From VRUE01 sp963774555 (GTDB taxonomy: Bacteria; Actinomycetota; Thermoleophilia; Solirubrobacterales; 70-9): a stretch of DNA of 64,000 bases. The notes beneath the pieces were generated by a model. It was given only the letters and a program-made list of their open reading frames with translations, did no database searches and was not told where the DNA came from. Location of the stretch: assembly GCA_963774555.1 (NCBI GenBank), contig CAVZFL010000001.1, positions 124,001-188,000 of the forward strand. The letters run 5' to 3'. Made by a program: the position numbers and the translations under genes. Below are positions 8,761 to 17,082 of the stretch, piece after piece (within the stretch, counting starts at the first letter, position 1; every line of letters starts with the position of its first letter).

Positions 8761-10154
8761 CTATCGCCCGACCCTCTCCCATGCCTCGCTGAGCACGCCG
8801 TGCAGGACGTCGTGGATCTCTTCGAACTGCTCGGTGTCGGCGATCAGCGGCGGCGCCAGCTGGACGACCGGGTCGCCGCGGTCGTCGGCGCGGCAGATCA
8901 GGCCGCGCTCGTAGAGCTCGCCGGAGAGGAAGCCGCGCAGCAGGTCCTCCGCCTCATCGTCGTCGAAGCTCTCCTTGCGTATCGCGGTCCTTGACCAGCT
9001 CGATCGCGTGGAAGTAGCCGGCGCCGCGCACGTCGCCGACGATCGGGATGTCGTGCAGCGACTCCAGCATCTGGCGGAACTCGCCCTCCTTGGCCAGCAC
9101 GTGGCCGCAGAGGTCCTCGCGCTCGAAGATGTCGAGGTTGGCCATCGCCACCGCCGCGGCGACCGGGTGGCCGGCGAAGGTGAAGCCGTGAGCGAAGGAG
9201 GAGTCGCCCTCCATGAACGGCGCGGCGACCGCGTCGGAGGCGATCAGCGCGCCCATCGGCGCGTAGGCCGAGGTCAGCGCCTTGGCGACGGTGATGATGT
9301 CGGGGACGTAGCCGAAGCGTTCGCAGCCGAAGTAGTGGCCGAGGCGGCCCCAGGCGCAGATCACCTCGTCGGAGATCATCAGCACGTCGTAGCGGTCGCA
9401 GATCTCGCGCACCCGCTCGAAGTAGCCGTCGGGGGCGACGAAGCAGCCGCCGGCGTTCTGGACCGGCTCGATGATCACCGCGGCGACCGTCTCCGGACCC
9501 TCGAACTGGATCCGCTCCTCGATCGCCGTCGCCGCCCAGAGCGGGTGGCGGTCCTCGGGCCAGCGGTAGAGGTTGGTGTTGGGGACGTGGCAACCGCCGG
9601 GCACGAGCGGCTCGAACTGCGAGCGCAGCTCGGTGATGCCGGTGGCGGAGAGGGCGCCGAGCGAGGTGCCGTGGTAGGCGATCTCGCGGGCGATCACCTT
9701 GTGCTTCTGGCCTTTGCCGCAGCGCCCGGTGGTAGTTGCGCGCCAGCTTCAGCGCCGACTCGACCGACTCCGAGCCGCCGGAGGTGAAGAAGACACGGTT
9801 GAGGTCGCCGGGGGCGAGCGATGCGAGGCGGGCGGCAAGTTCGATCGCGCGCGGGTGGGCGTAGCTCCAAAGCGTGTAGAAGTCGAGCTCCTCGACCTGG
9901 CGGGCGGCCGCTTCGCCGAGCTCCGTGCGACCGTGGCCGGCGTTGACGCAGAAGAGGCCGGAGAGGCCATCGAGGTAGCGCTTGCCGTGATCGTCGTAGA
10001 CGTAGCAGCCGTCGGCGCGGGTGATGATCGGGATCTCGTGCCCGGGCCCGTAGGAGCCCATGCGCGAGAAGTGCATCCAGAGATGGCGCTGCGCGAGCTC
10101 CTGCAGACCGCTGCCCACCGCCGAATCCGAGTCCGGTCGCGACGCTACGGCCAT
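8761..10154 (-). pseudogene. Class III aminotransferase (putrescine/omega-amine type), two frameshifts
   Basis: A PLP-dependent class III aminotransferase of about 460 residues split over frames. The N-terminus (MAVASRPDSD... SGGSESVESALKLARNYHRA) is followed by an extra base near 9721. The middle (AYHGTSLGALSATG, EPVQNAGGCF, ISDEVICAWGRLG, with the PLP lysine in TVAKALTSAYAPMG) is in a second frame. Another extra base near 8983 returns the frame to the C-terminus (EDLLRGFLSGELYERGLICR). All motifs are intact once two bases are removed, so function is plausible. The family uses pyruvate with putrescine or beta-alanine; the aldehyde and alanine dehydrogenases downstream fit amine breakdown. 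Confidence 0.85.
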
Positions 10155-10260
10155 GTCAGTCTCCTCTCATGCTTCGCCGGTCTGGATAACGCTAGAACTG
10201 GTATAGCGCAATCGCAATGTTCGCCAGGGCATATCCGAGGCGAGGGCTTATACGAAGCGT

Positions 10261-10299
10261 ACAAGTTTGTGCCTGCCTTTTGGGACAATTGCAACTTGT
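10261..10299. promoter_or_regulatory. Candidate operators in the divergent control region
   Basis: The 220-base gap between the aminotransferase (leftward) and the permease (rightward) holds ACAAGTTTGT (10261-10270) and ACAATTGCAACTTGT (10285-10299), both with ACAA...TTGT half-sites, and each followed by GC. This local AT-rich dyad pair is the best candidate site for the PucR regulator encoded next door. No convincing -35/-10 pair was found. Confidence 0.35.
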
Positions 10300-10374
10300 G
10301 CTTATCGGCGGGCCGGCGTACTTTCAAACGGTCGCCGCGTACGAAGCGGCGGGGTTCGACGGAGAGGAGTTGGG

Positions 10375-11940
10375 ATGGAGAGCGCAGCGGTTCCATCGTC
10401 CGACAGGCCCGTACCGGTCGCGCCCGGCGTGCCCAGCAGCGGCGAGAAGGGGCTGAAGAAGAACGCGATCGGCTTCGTCTCCAGCGTCGTCATCGGCGTC
10501 GCCTCCACCGCTCCCGGCTACAGCCTCGCCGCCACCCTCGGCTTCATCGCCGCCGCGGTCGCCCTGAAGTCACCGGCGATCCTGCTGATCAGCTTCGTCC
10601 CGATGTTCCTCGTCGCCGCCGGCTACTACTACATGAACAAGGCCGACCCGGACTGCGGCACCAGCTTCTCCTGGGTGACCAAGGCAATGGGCCCCCAGCT
10701 GGGCTGGATCGCCGGCTGGACGATCGTCGTCGCCGACGTGATCGTGATGGCAAACCTGGCCCAGATCGCCGGCCTCTACACCTTCGAACTCTTCAGCTGG
10801 ACGTCGGCGGCCGAATCGACGGCGGCCGTGACCGCGGTTGGGGTGATCTGGATCGTGATCATGACGGCGATCGTCGTGATCGGGATCGAGCTCTCGGCGC
10901 GAACGCAGGTAGGCCTGCTGGCAGCCGAGATCGTCACCCTGGCCGCCTTCGCGGTGGTCGCCCTGGTCAAGGTCTACTCGGGCGACGCCGGGGTCGGTTC
11001 CGTCGACCCAAGCCTTTCCTGGATCAACCCCTTCAGCCTCAGCCCCAGCGAGATCTCCGCCGGCATGCTGCTTGCCGTCTTCATCTACTGGGGCTGGGAC
11101 ACGACCGCGACCGTCAACGAGGAGACCGAAGACCCGGGCGAGGCGCCCGGGCGGGCAACCGTGATCAGCACCCTGATCCTGCTCGGCATCTACCTGATCG
11201 TCGCCGTTGCGGCCCAGGCCTACGCCGGCACCGACCAGCTCGTCGCCAACCAGGAAGACGTGCTCAGCGCCCTCGGCACCGAAGTGTTCGGCTCGCCGCT
11301 GGACAAGATCCTGATCATCGCCGTGCTCTCCTCGGCTGCCGCCTCGACCCAGACGACGATCCTGCCAACCGCCCGCACGACGCTCTCGATGGCGCGCGCC
11401 AACGCGATGCCGAAGAGCCTCGGCAAGGTCCACCCGCGCTTCCTCACCCCGCACATCTCGACCGTGCTGATGGGCGCCGCCTCGATCATCTGGTACGTCG
11501 GCCTCACCCTGGTCAGCGAAGACATCCTCTTCGACTCGCTGGCGGCGCTGGGCCTGATGATCTCCTTCTACATCGGCCTCACCGGCTTCGCCTGCACGAT
11601 CTACTACCGCCACGAGCTCTTCCGCAGCGTCAAGAACTTCTTCTACATCGGCCTCGGCCCGCTGCTCGGCGGCGTGATCCTCTTCTACCTGCTGATCAAG
11701 AACGGGATCGAACTCTCCGACCCGGCCAACTCCGAATCGGGCAACTCCTGGTTCGGAGTCGGGCCGCCGCTCCTGATCGCCGCCTTCTTCCTCGTGCTCG
11801 GAGTGCTGCTGATGTTCGTCCAGTGGCGGGCGGTTCCGTCCTTCTTCAAGCGCCGGCCCGAGGTCGCGCCGGCCGGGTTCCTCGAGGGCGAAGTCGAGCT
11901 GGAGCCGGTGCCGATCGCACGCGACGAAGGAGGAAGCTGA
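10375..11940 (+). CDS. APC-family amino acid/polyamine permease
   Basis: A 521-residue integral membrane protein with about 12 hydrophobic helices and the APC-superfamily opening GFVSSVVIGVASTAPGYSLA. It also carries FIYWGWDTTATVNEETEDPG and PTARTTLSMARANAMPKSLG, typical of amino acid and polyamine importers. The ATG at 10375 follows a strong GGAGAGGAG ribosome site. It is divergent from the aminotransferase operon and one base upstream of a UspA gene. It probably imports the amine broken down by the leftward operon; the substrate is inferred. Confidence 0.88.
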   Translation: MESAAVPSSDRPVPVAPGVPSSGEKGLKKNAIGFVSSVVIGVASTAPGYSLAATLGFIAAAVALKSPAILLISFVPMFLVAAGYYYMNKADPDCGTSFSWVTKAMGPQLGWIAGWTIVVADVIVMANLAQIAGLYTFELFSWTSAAESTAAVTAVGVIWIVIMTAIVVIGIELSARTQVGLLAAEIVTLAAFAVVALVKVYSGDAGVGSVDPSLSWINPFSLSPSEISAGMLLAVFIYWGWDTTATVNEETEDPGEAPGRATVISTLILLGIYLIVAVAAQAYAGTDQLVANQEDVLSALGTEVFGSPLDKILIIAVLSSAAASTQTTILPTARTTLSMARANAMPKSLGKVHPRFLTPHISTVLMGAASIIWYVGLTLVSEDILFDSLAALGLMISFYIGLTGFACTIYYRHELFRSVKNFFYIGLGPLLGGVILFYLLIKNGIELSDPANSESGNSWFGVGPPLLIAAFFLVLGVLLMFVQWRAVPSFFKRRPEVAPAGFLEGEVELEPVPIARDEGGS

Positions 11941-11941
11941 G

Positions 11942-12361
11942 ATGGGTCAGATAGTCGTCGGCTACGACGGTTCGGACTGCAGCAGGGCCGCGCTGGAGGA
12001 GGGGCTGCGGACGGCGAAGGCCCTGGGCGACGAGGTCGTCGTCGTCTTCGGCTACTCGCCCCCGGGGCTCTGGGGCGGCGAGATCGTCGAACACGAGGAG
12101 GCGATCGAAGAACGGGGCGCAAAGGTGCTCGAGGAGGCGAAGCACCAGGCGGAAGCAGCGGGGGCGACGGTGGAGCTGGCGCTGGTGGCGAAGAAGCCCT
12201 CGGAGGCGATCGTCGCGACGGCCGACGAGCGGGATGCACGGATGATCGTGGTGGGCAGCTATGGGGATCCGCCGTTGAAGGGGATGATCCTGGGGTCGAC
12301 GCCGAACAAGTTGCTGCATTTGGCGGACCGGCCGGTGCTGGTGGTGCCAGCGCAGCGGTAG
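11942..12361 (+). CDS. Universal stress protein (UspA fold)
   Basis: A 139-residue single-domain Usp protein. The N-terminal strand MGQIVVGYDGSDCSRAALE and the C-terminal ATP-binding pattern GSYGDPPLKGMILGST (G-x2-G-x9-G-S) are both complete, so it is expected to bind nucleotide. It starts two bases after the permease stop, so the two are co-transcribed. Usp proteins paired with permeases are thought to tune transport in stress. Confidence 0.92.
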   Translation: MGQIVVGYDGSDCSRAALEEGLRTAKALGDEVVVVFGYSPPGLWGGEIVEHEEAIEERGAKVLEEAKHQAEAAGATVELALVAKKPSEAIVATADERDARMIVVGSYGDPPLKGMILGSTPNKLLHLADRPVLVVPAQR

Positions 12362-12364
12362 GGG

Positions 12365-12471
12365 GAGGGCGGGCGGTGCCCCTCTCCATAAGGCCGTCGC
12401 GCAGCTGGGTCGTTTGCGGGGTTTCGGGGCGGATACCGGGAGCCTTCTGGAGAGGGGCACCGCCCGCCCTC
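12365..12471. repeat. Long perfect palindrome between convergent genes
   Basis: A 24-base arm (12365-12388) is repeated exactly, inverted, at 12448-12471, with a 59-base loop. It fills the gap between the UspA stop and the oxidoreductase stop, so it probably acts as a bidirectional transcript end. Its layout matches the palindromes at 15473 and 16184, although its loop sequence has diverged. Confidence 0.7.
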
Positions 12472-13868
12472 TATCGGCCGATGTGGAAGCCGATGAGCTG
12501 CGGGATCGCCGCTAGCAGGGATGAGATCGGGTCGGGCCTGCGGGCGGTTAGCTGGGCCTGCTCCTTGCGCTCGATGCCCCAGCGGATGGCTTCGCCGCCC
12601 AGCCAATGGAAGGGCTCCGGTGGGACGCGGGGCGGGGACGGGTCGACGAAGGCGAGATTGGCGGGCTCGTCGTGTCGGTCCAAGGCCAAGGCGGCGAGGG
12701 TTCTGCCGACCATGTGGGATGGGCCTACGCCGTTGCCGGTGTAGCCGGCGGCTGCGAAGGCTCGGTCGCCTCGCAGAGGCAGGACGACGGGCAGGTGGGT
12801 TGGGGAGGCGTCGATTGGGCCGCCCCAGGCGTGGGTGATGGCGCGGCCCTCCAGGCCGGGGAAGTAGTCCCAGAGGTGCTTGGCGGCGAGGGAGGCGACT
12901 TCGGGGTCCAGCTCGGAAAGGCCGTGCAGGCGGGCGCCCATGGCAATGCGGCCGCCTCCCCAGCCGAAGGCGATGCGGCCGTCCGGTGTGGTGCGGAAGT
13001 AGTTGATCAAGCCGCGACTATCGGTGATGCACTCGCCCCCGGTCCAGCCGATCTCCTCCAGCAGCTCGGGCACCGCCTCGGTGAGGACGATGTGGGACGA
13101 GGCGACTGAGAGCCGGTTGTGCAGCGGGCCCCGGTGCGACTTGGCGGCAGCGCCCACCGCCAACACAGCCCGCTGCGCCCGCACCACCCCCCCGCTGGTC
13201 CGCACCTCGACGCCACTAGTCGAGCCAGCAACGCGAGTCACCCGCGAGCGCTCGTAAATCTCCACCCCACGCGCCAGCAACCGCTCCCGCAGCCCGAACG
13301 CCAACCGAGCCGGCTGCACAGTCGCCGCCTTCGAATAAAACGCCCCGCCCCGAAACGCCGGCGAAGCACACCGCTCAGCCACCTGCGCCGCCGAAAGCGG
13401 CTCGACCGCATCCTCCACCCCAAGCTCCCGGCAAGCCTCGAGCGCCCTATGCCAAACCGTGTCATGCGCCTCAGCCGTGGAGACCTGCAGATACCCCCCA
13501 TGCCGGTACCAGGCATCGACCCCCTCCCCCTCGCAGAACTCCCCAATCCCCACAGCCGCTGCTTCAGCCGCCCGGGCCACCGCAAGCGCCCCGGCATCCC
13601 CCCACCGCTCCCGCATGTTCGGCAGCGAGAACCACATCAGGTTGCAGAAGCCCCCGTTGCGCCCACTGGGCCCATACCCGCACCGGTCAGCCTCGAGCAA
13701 GACGACTTTCGCCTCCGGCTCCAGCTGCTTTACGTGCCAGGCTGCCCACATCCCGGTGTAGCCGCCGCCGACCACGGCAACGTCGGCCTTCAGCGCTTTG
13801 GTCAGCTGCGAAGCCCGCTCAGCACTCGGAGCCTCTTCGAGCCAGTACCCATGCGCCGAGTGCTTCAC
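12471..13868 (-). CDS. FAD-dependent amine oxidase of the DAO family (PuuB-like)
   Basis: A 465-residue flavoprotein. The dinucleotide-binding motif is VAVVGGGYTGMWAAWH (about residues 30-45), followed by ADRCGYGPSGRNGGFC, the flavin contact typical of the glycine/D-amino-acid oxidase family and of gamma-glutamylputrescine oxidases. The C-terminal FAD loop reads FAAAGYTGNGVGPSHMVGR. It starts at a GTG at 13868. Its place beside the putrescine-type locus supports a role in amine oxidation, but other secondary amines are possible. Cytosolic. Confidence 0.85.
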   Translation of the reverse strand: MKHSAHGYWLEEAPSAERASQLTKALKADVAVVGGGYTGMWAAWHVKQLEPEAKVVLLEADRCGYGPSGRNGGFCNLMWFSLPNMRERWGDAGALAVARAAEAAAVGIGEFCEGEGVDAWYRHGGYLQVSTAEAHDTVWHRALEACRELGVEDAVEPLSAAQVAERCASPAFRGGAFYSKAATVQPARLAFGLRERLLARGVEIYERSRVTRVAGSTSGVEVRTSGGVVRAQRAVLAVGAAAKSHRGPLHNRLSVASSHIVLTEAVPELLEEIGWTGGECITDSRGLINYFRTTPDGRIAFGWGGGRIAMGARLHGLSELDPEVASLAAKHLWDYFPGLEGRAITHAWGGPIDASPTHLPVVLPLRGDRAFAAAGYTGNGVGPSHMVGRTLAALALDRHDEPANLAFVDPSPPRVPPEPFHWLGGEAIRWGIERKEQAQLTARRPDPISSLLAAIPQLIGFHIGR

Positions 13869-13890
13869 ATGGGCGAGTTTGGCAAAGCGA

Positions 13891-14271
13891 TCAGGGAGCT
13901 GGTGGCGGTTCTGGGGCCCGCAATTCGACGCACGAGTTGAGACCGAGGAATTTCGGAGACAAGCTCCCGTTTTCGAGCAGCACCCATTCGGTCAGAGCCC
14001 GGCAGCGCACGAGCCCTTTGTCTTTGACCGATTCCAGAGTCAGGAACAGCGAGCAGCGCACGCGCGGTTCGGAGATGCGGTGGCATCCGCCGGGGCGCGA
14101 AGCCACGCAGGTCGTTTCTTTGTCGTCCGTCGCTTTGCAGAGCAGGCGCGTGAACGTCTTGTTTGCCTGAGCCGCGCGGGAGACCTTCAGCGTGTTGGCA
14201 CCGGCAACGGCAACGAGCGAGAACGTGGCCAGCAAGGTGAGCAGGGCGACGAGCTTGGCTGACGATTTCAT
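13891..14271 (-). CDS. Secreted small cysteine-containing protein, unknown function
   Basis: A 126-residue protein with a signal peptide (MKSSAKLVALLTLLATFSLVAVAGA) and five cysteines in the mature part, spaced to allow disulfides, ending in a Pro-rich tail. No family is recognised. It lies 22 bases upstream of the FAD oxidase in the same direction and may share its transcript. The upstream 14272-14401 stretch holds only a short AT-rich segment (14318-14352) that could contain promoters. Confidence 0.6.
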   Translation of the reverse strand: MKSSAKLVALLTLLATFSLVAVAGANTLKVSRAAQANKTFTRLLCKATDDKETTCVASRPGGCHRISEPRVRCSLFLTLESVKDKGLVRCRALTEWVLLENGSLSPKFLGLNSCVELRAPEPPPAP

Positions 14272-14401
14272 TGGACGAGACCTTTCTCGGCGAGCTGGAC
14301 CCGCCCTTGGAGCGACGTATGCATAGGTATCTATCTGAAAATCAAGAAGTTTGCGCTGAGGTCCCGCCAGCTTGCTGGCCGCCTCAACTAGATTCCCAGG
14401 G

Positions 14402-15460
14402 GTGAGCGCCTTCGACCCCCTTGCCGACCTGCCGCTGGAGATCGAGGGCTACGAGCTCGAACCGCTGGAGCTGCAGCTACCGGGCTTCGAACGGCTGTCC
14501 ACAGTTATCCACATGTGGGGAAACGGCGAGGACGGCCTCGGCGAGGACGTCACCTACGACGCCGTCGACCACATTGCCCTTCAAGACGCGGGTCCGAGCC
14601 TCGATCTCACCGGCTTTGCCACCCTTGGCGAGTTCTGCGAGCTGGTCGGTGACCTCGACACGTTCCCGGCCGAGCCGCAGCGCGAGGTCTCGCGCCGCTA
14701 CCGCCGCTGGGCCTTCGAGTCCGCGGCGCTCGACCTGGCGCTGCGCCAAGCCGGCAAGGGCCTCGCCGAGGTGCTCGGCCGTGAGCCGAAGCCGGTCACC
14801 TTCGTCGCCTCGATGCGCCTGGGGACCGAAGACGCTCCCTCCTCGCTGGAGCCGCTGCAGCGCAAGCTCGACCGCTACCCCACCCTCCGCTTCAAGCTCG
14901 ACCCGATCAACGACTGGACCGAGGAGCTGATCGCCGAGCTGGTCGCGACCGGCGCCGTCGACTCGCTCGACCTCAAGGGCTTCTACAAGGGCACGGTCGT
15001 CGACGTCGAGACCGATCCCGAGCTCTACGCCAAGCTGATCGAGGCCTTCCCCGAGGCCTGGCTCGAGGACCCCGACGTAAACGAGGAGACCCGGCCGATC
15101 CTCGAGCCCATCCGCGACCGCATCACCTGGGACGCCCCGATCCACTCGATCGCCGACATCGAGGCGCTGCCCTGGGTGCCGAAGATGGTCAACGTCAAGC
15201 CGTCGAGAATCGGCGGCCTGCGCGACCTCTGCGAGACCTACGACTACTGCACCGAGCACGGCATCGGCGCCTACGGCGGCGGCCAGTGGGAGCTCGGCGT
15301 CGGCCGCGGCCAGATCCAGGTCCTCGCCTCGCTCTTCCACCCCGACACGCCGAACGACACGGCGCCGCGCGGCTACAACGAATCCGAGCCGCCGCTCGGG
15401 CTACCGGTCAGCCCGCTGCAGCCTAGGTTGACTCCGACGGGGTTTCGCTGGGACGGCTGA
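14402..15460 (+). CDS. Enolase-superfamily (mandelate racemase/muconate-lactonizing-like) enzyme
   Basis: About 352 residues with the order of the enolase superfamily: an N-terminal capping region (DPLADLPLEIEGYELE), then a barrel with a Lys in LRFKLDPIND, acidic metal ligands in WLEDPDVNEE and ITWDAPIHS, and a second Lys in VNVKPSRIGGL. These enzymes abstract a proton alpha to a carboxylate using Mg. The substrate is unknown. The GTG at 14402 gives the family-like start MSAFDPL; a TTG at 14372 in frame is the alternative. It converges with ferritin through a long palindrome. Confidence 0.75.
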   Translation: MSAFDPLADLPLEIEGYELEPLELQLPGFERLSTVIHMWGNGEDGLGEDVTYDAVDHIALQDAGPSLDLTGFATLGEFCELVGDLDTFPAEPQREVSRRYRRWAFESAALDLALRQAGKGLAEVLGREPKPVTFVASMRLGTEDAPSSLEPLQRKLDRYPTLRFKLDPINDWTEELIAELVATGAVDSLDLKGFYKGTVVDVETDPELYAKLIEAFPEAWLEDPDVNEETRPILEPIRDRITWDAPIHSIADIEALPWVPKMVNVKPSRIGGLRDLCETYDYCTEHGIGAYGGGQWELGVGRGQIQVLASLFHPDTPNDTAPRGYNESEPPLGLPVSPLQPRLTPTGFRWDG

Positions 15461-15472
15461 CGATGCGCCCCG

Positions 15473-15577
15473 GGAGGTCCGGGGTCCCCACCGTCGAAAA
15501 CCGTACGGCCCGCACGAGGTGACGCTGCGTAGTCGTTCCGCTCCCAAAGTTTCCGCCGGTGGGGACCCCGGACCTCC
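15473..15577. repeat. Extragenic palindrome with conserved loop (copy 1)
   Basis: Perfect 21-base inverted arms (15473-15493 and 15557-15577) enclose a loop whose right half (about 15523-15555) is identical over 33 bases to the loop of the palindrome at 16184. It lies between two converging genes and touches the ferritin stop codon, so it probably ends both transcripts. The shared loop suggests a dispersed repeat, not a chance terminator. Confidence 0.75.
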
Positions 15578-16110
15578 TACGCCATGCCGGCAGCCGGAGG
15601 AGCGGTTGGGTCGCCGCTGCCTTCGCCGGGGTTCTCGCGGGCGATGTAGTCCTCGGCCAGAAGCAAATTCTCCTTGGAGCGCTCTACGACGTTGAGCAGA
15701 TCGCCCATCAATGCAACCTCCTCTACCTGCTCCTTGACGAACCACTGCATGAATTGCTCAGCCCGGTAGTCCTTGACTTCCCTAGCAAGCTCAAACAGCG
15801 CATAGATCTCCTCGCCGACCCGCTTCTCTTGCTCAAGCGCTGCCTTTACGGGCGCTACGCCGTCGGAGAAGCTCGTCTGCTGGGATTTGATGTCCGGGAT
15901 GTGGACCTCAGCACCGACGTCAAGCAGGTACTGCACCATCATCATCGCGTGCTCCCGCTCCTCCAGCGCCTGCCGGTAGAAGAAGGCAGCCAGCCGCGGC
16001 AGCGTTTCCGCGTCGTAGTAGACCGCCACGCCCACATACTGCTGCGACGCAGCGAACTCGTTCGCGATCTGCTCGTTGAGCGCGTCGGCGAAACTTTTCT
16101 CGGCCATCAC
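15577..16110 (-). CDS. Ferritin
   Basis: A 177-residue four-helix iron-storage protein that oxidises Fe(II) and holds it as a mineral core. Ferroxidase residues are visible in NEQIANEFAASQQYVG, LEEREHAMMMVQYLL and FVKEQVEEVALMGDLL. The C-terminal tail is Gly/Pro-rich. Two Met codons start the frame (16110 and 16107). The upstream region has a perfect dyad at 16160-16173 that may carry iron control. The length and helices fit non-haem bacterial ferritin of actinobacteria. Confidence 0.93.
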   Translation of the reverse strand: MMAEKSFADALNEQIANEFAASQQYVGVAVYYDAETLPRLAAFFYRQALEEREHAMMMVQYLLDVGAEVHIPDIKSQQTSFSDGVAPVKAALEQEKRVGEEIYALFELAREVKDYRAEQFMQWFVKEQVEEVALMGDLLNVVERSKENLLLAEDYIARENPGEGSGDPTAPPAAGMA

Positions 16111-16159
16111 TTCTCCTCTCGGGCGGGGGCGGTCCGAGCAACGTAGCCGAAACGAAAAA

Positions 16160-16173
16160 TTCGGCTAGCCGAA
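16160..16173. promoter_or_regulatory. Dyad upstream of ferritin
   Basis: TTCGGCTAGCCGAA is a perfect 14-base palindrome 50-63 bases upstream of the ferritin start, and its left half also pairs with TAGCCGAA at 16144-16151. DtxR/IdeR-type iron regulators bind palindromes with a related centre, so an iron operator is possible; the match to a known consensus is only loose. Confidence 0.35.
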
Positions 16174-16183
16174 GCGTGGCGGG

Positions 16184-16286
16184 GGGAGTCGGGGTGCCCC
16201 ACAGCGGAAACCGTACGGCTGGCAGGCTCGCCGGCTGCGTAGTCGTTCCGCTCCCAAAGTTTCCGCTGTGGGGCACCCCGACTCCC
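16184..16286. repeat. Extragenic palindrome with conserved loop (copy 2)
   Basis: Perfect 28-base inverted arms (16184-16211 and 16259-16286) around a 47-base loop. The loop ends with the 33-base block that is also present in the copy at 15473. The arms themselves differ between copies apart from a GTTTCCGC core, so the arms have co-varied while the loop was kept. It follows the stop codon of the downstream-facing peptidase gene. Confidence 0.78.
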
Positions 16287-17077
16287 TACCCCAACCATCC
16301 AGCTCTCTTTCGCATGCTTTTGATCCGACGGAACTCCGCGATGTCCTCGCGAAGGGCTGCGGGAGCTGGGGCGGGAAGGAAGCGGGCCGGGAGAGGCGAC
16401 TCGACCACGCCGGTGTCGGAGCTTGTGACTCGGTAGGCACGGGCACCGCGGCGGGCGGTCACTGCTGAGGGGGGGCCGGGGCCTTCCCAGATCAGGCCGG
16501 CGTAGTCGTCGAGGCCGTAGCCGTCGGGCATGCCGTTGCCGACGGCTTCGAGGTAGGCGGCGCGGCGCTCGGGCTCGTTGTTGTAGTGGACGCAGAGGCT
16601 GCCGTGGAGCAGGCCCAGACCGGCCTCGGCCTCGGGCCGGCCCGAGGACTTGGTGATGCCCGCTTCGAACCAGCACATCGCCCCGGCGCTCTGGCCGGCG
16701 AGGACGATGCCCTGGCGCCAGGCGAGGCTGAGGATCGCGCTCAGCTCGTGCGCCTCCCAGACCGCCAGCAGGTTGACCATGCTGCCGCCGCCGACGTAGA
16801 TCAGGTCCTGGGCCAGCAGGTGCTCGCGCAACGCCATCGGCCGCCGCCCGAGGCGGAAGAGGGAGAGGTCGGAGGGCTCGCAGGGTCGCTCGCCGAAGGC
16901 GGCGTAGAAGCGGCCGATCTGCTCGGAGGTATCGCCGCTGGCGGTCGGCAGGATGCAGATCCGCGGCCGTCCGCCGGCCCGCTCCGTCGCCAGCCTCAGC
17001 ATCAACTCGCTGACAGCCCGGTCGGGCGGGCGCGAGGTGAAGTCATGGCCCCCGAGGGCGAGGATGCGGGGAACCAT
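16286..17077 (-). CDS. Peptidase E/cyanophycinase-like (family S51) protein
   Basis: A 263-residue S51-type serine hydrolase. The nucleophile elbow GQSAGAMCWFEAG and the preceding DLIYVGGGSMVNLL are the family signatures, with the catalytic Ser in GQSAG. Members include aspartyl dipeptidases and cyanophycinases. It follows a close paralogue by five bases, so the two came from a tandem duplication and form an operon. The C-terminus is basic (RRIKSMRKRAGW). The substrate (dipeptide or polymer) is not known. Confidence 0.85.
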   Translation of the reverse strand: MVPRILALGGHDFTSRPPDRAVSELMLRLATERAGGRPRICILPTASGDTSEQIGRFYAAFGERPCEPSDLSLFRLGRRPMALREHLLAQDLIYVGGGSMVNLLAVWEAHELSAILSLAWRQGIVLAGQSAGAMCWFEAGITKSSGRPEAEAGLGLLHGSLCVHYNNEPERRAAYLEAVGNGMPDGYGLDDYAGLIWEGPGPPSAVTARRGARAYRVTSSDTGVVESPLPARFLPAPAPAALREDIAEFRRIKSMRKRAGWLG

Positions 17078-17082
17078 CGGGC

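Noticed and set aside
9699..11954. A 751-codon frame covering part of the aminotransferase and the permease.
   Set aside because: It reads the permease in a wrong frame; the membrane protein frame from 10375 has clear family motifs.
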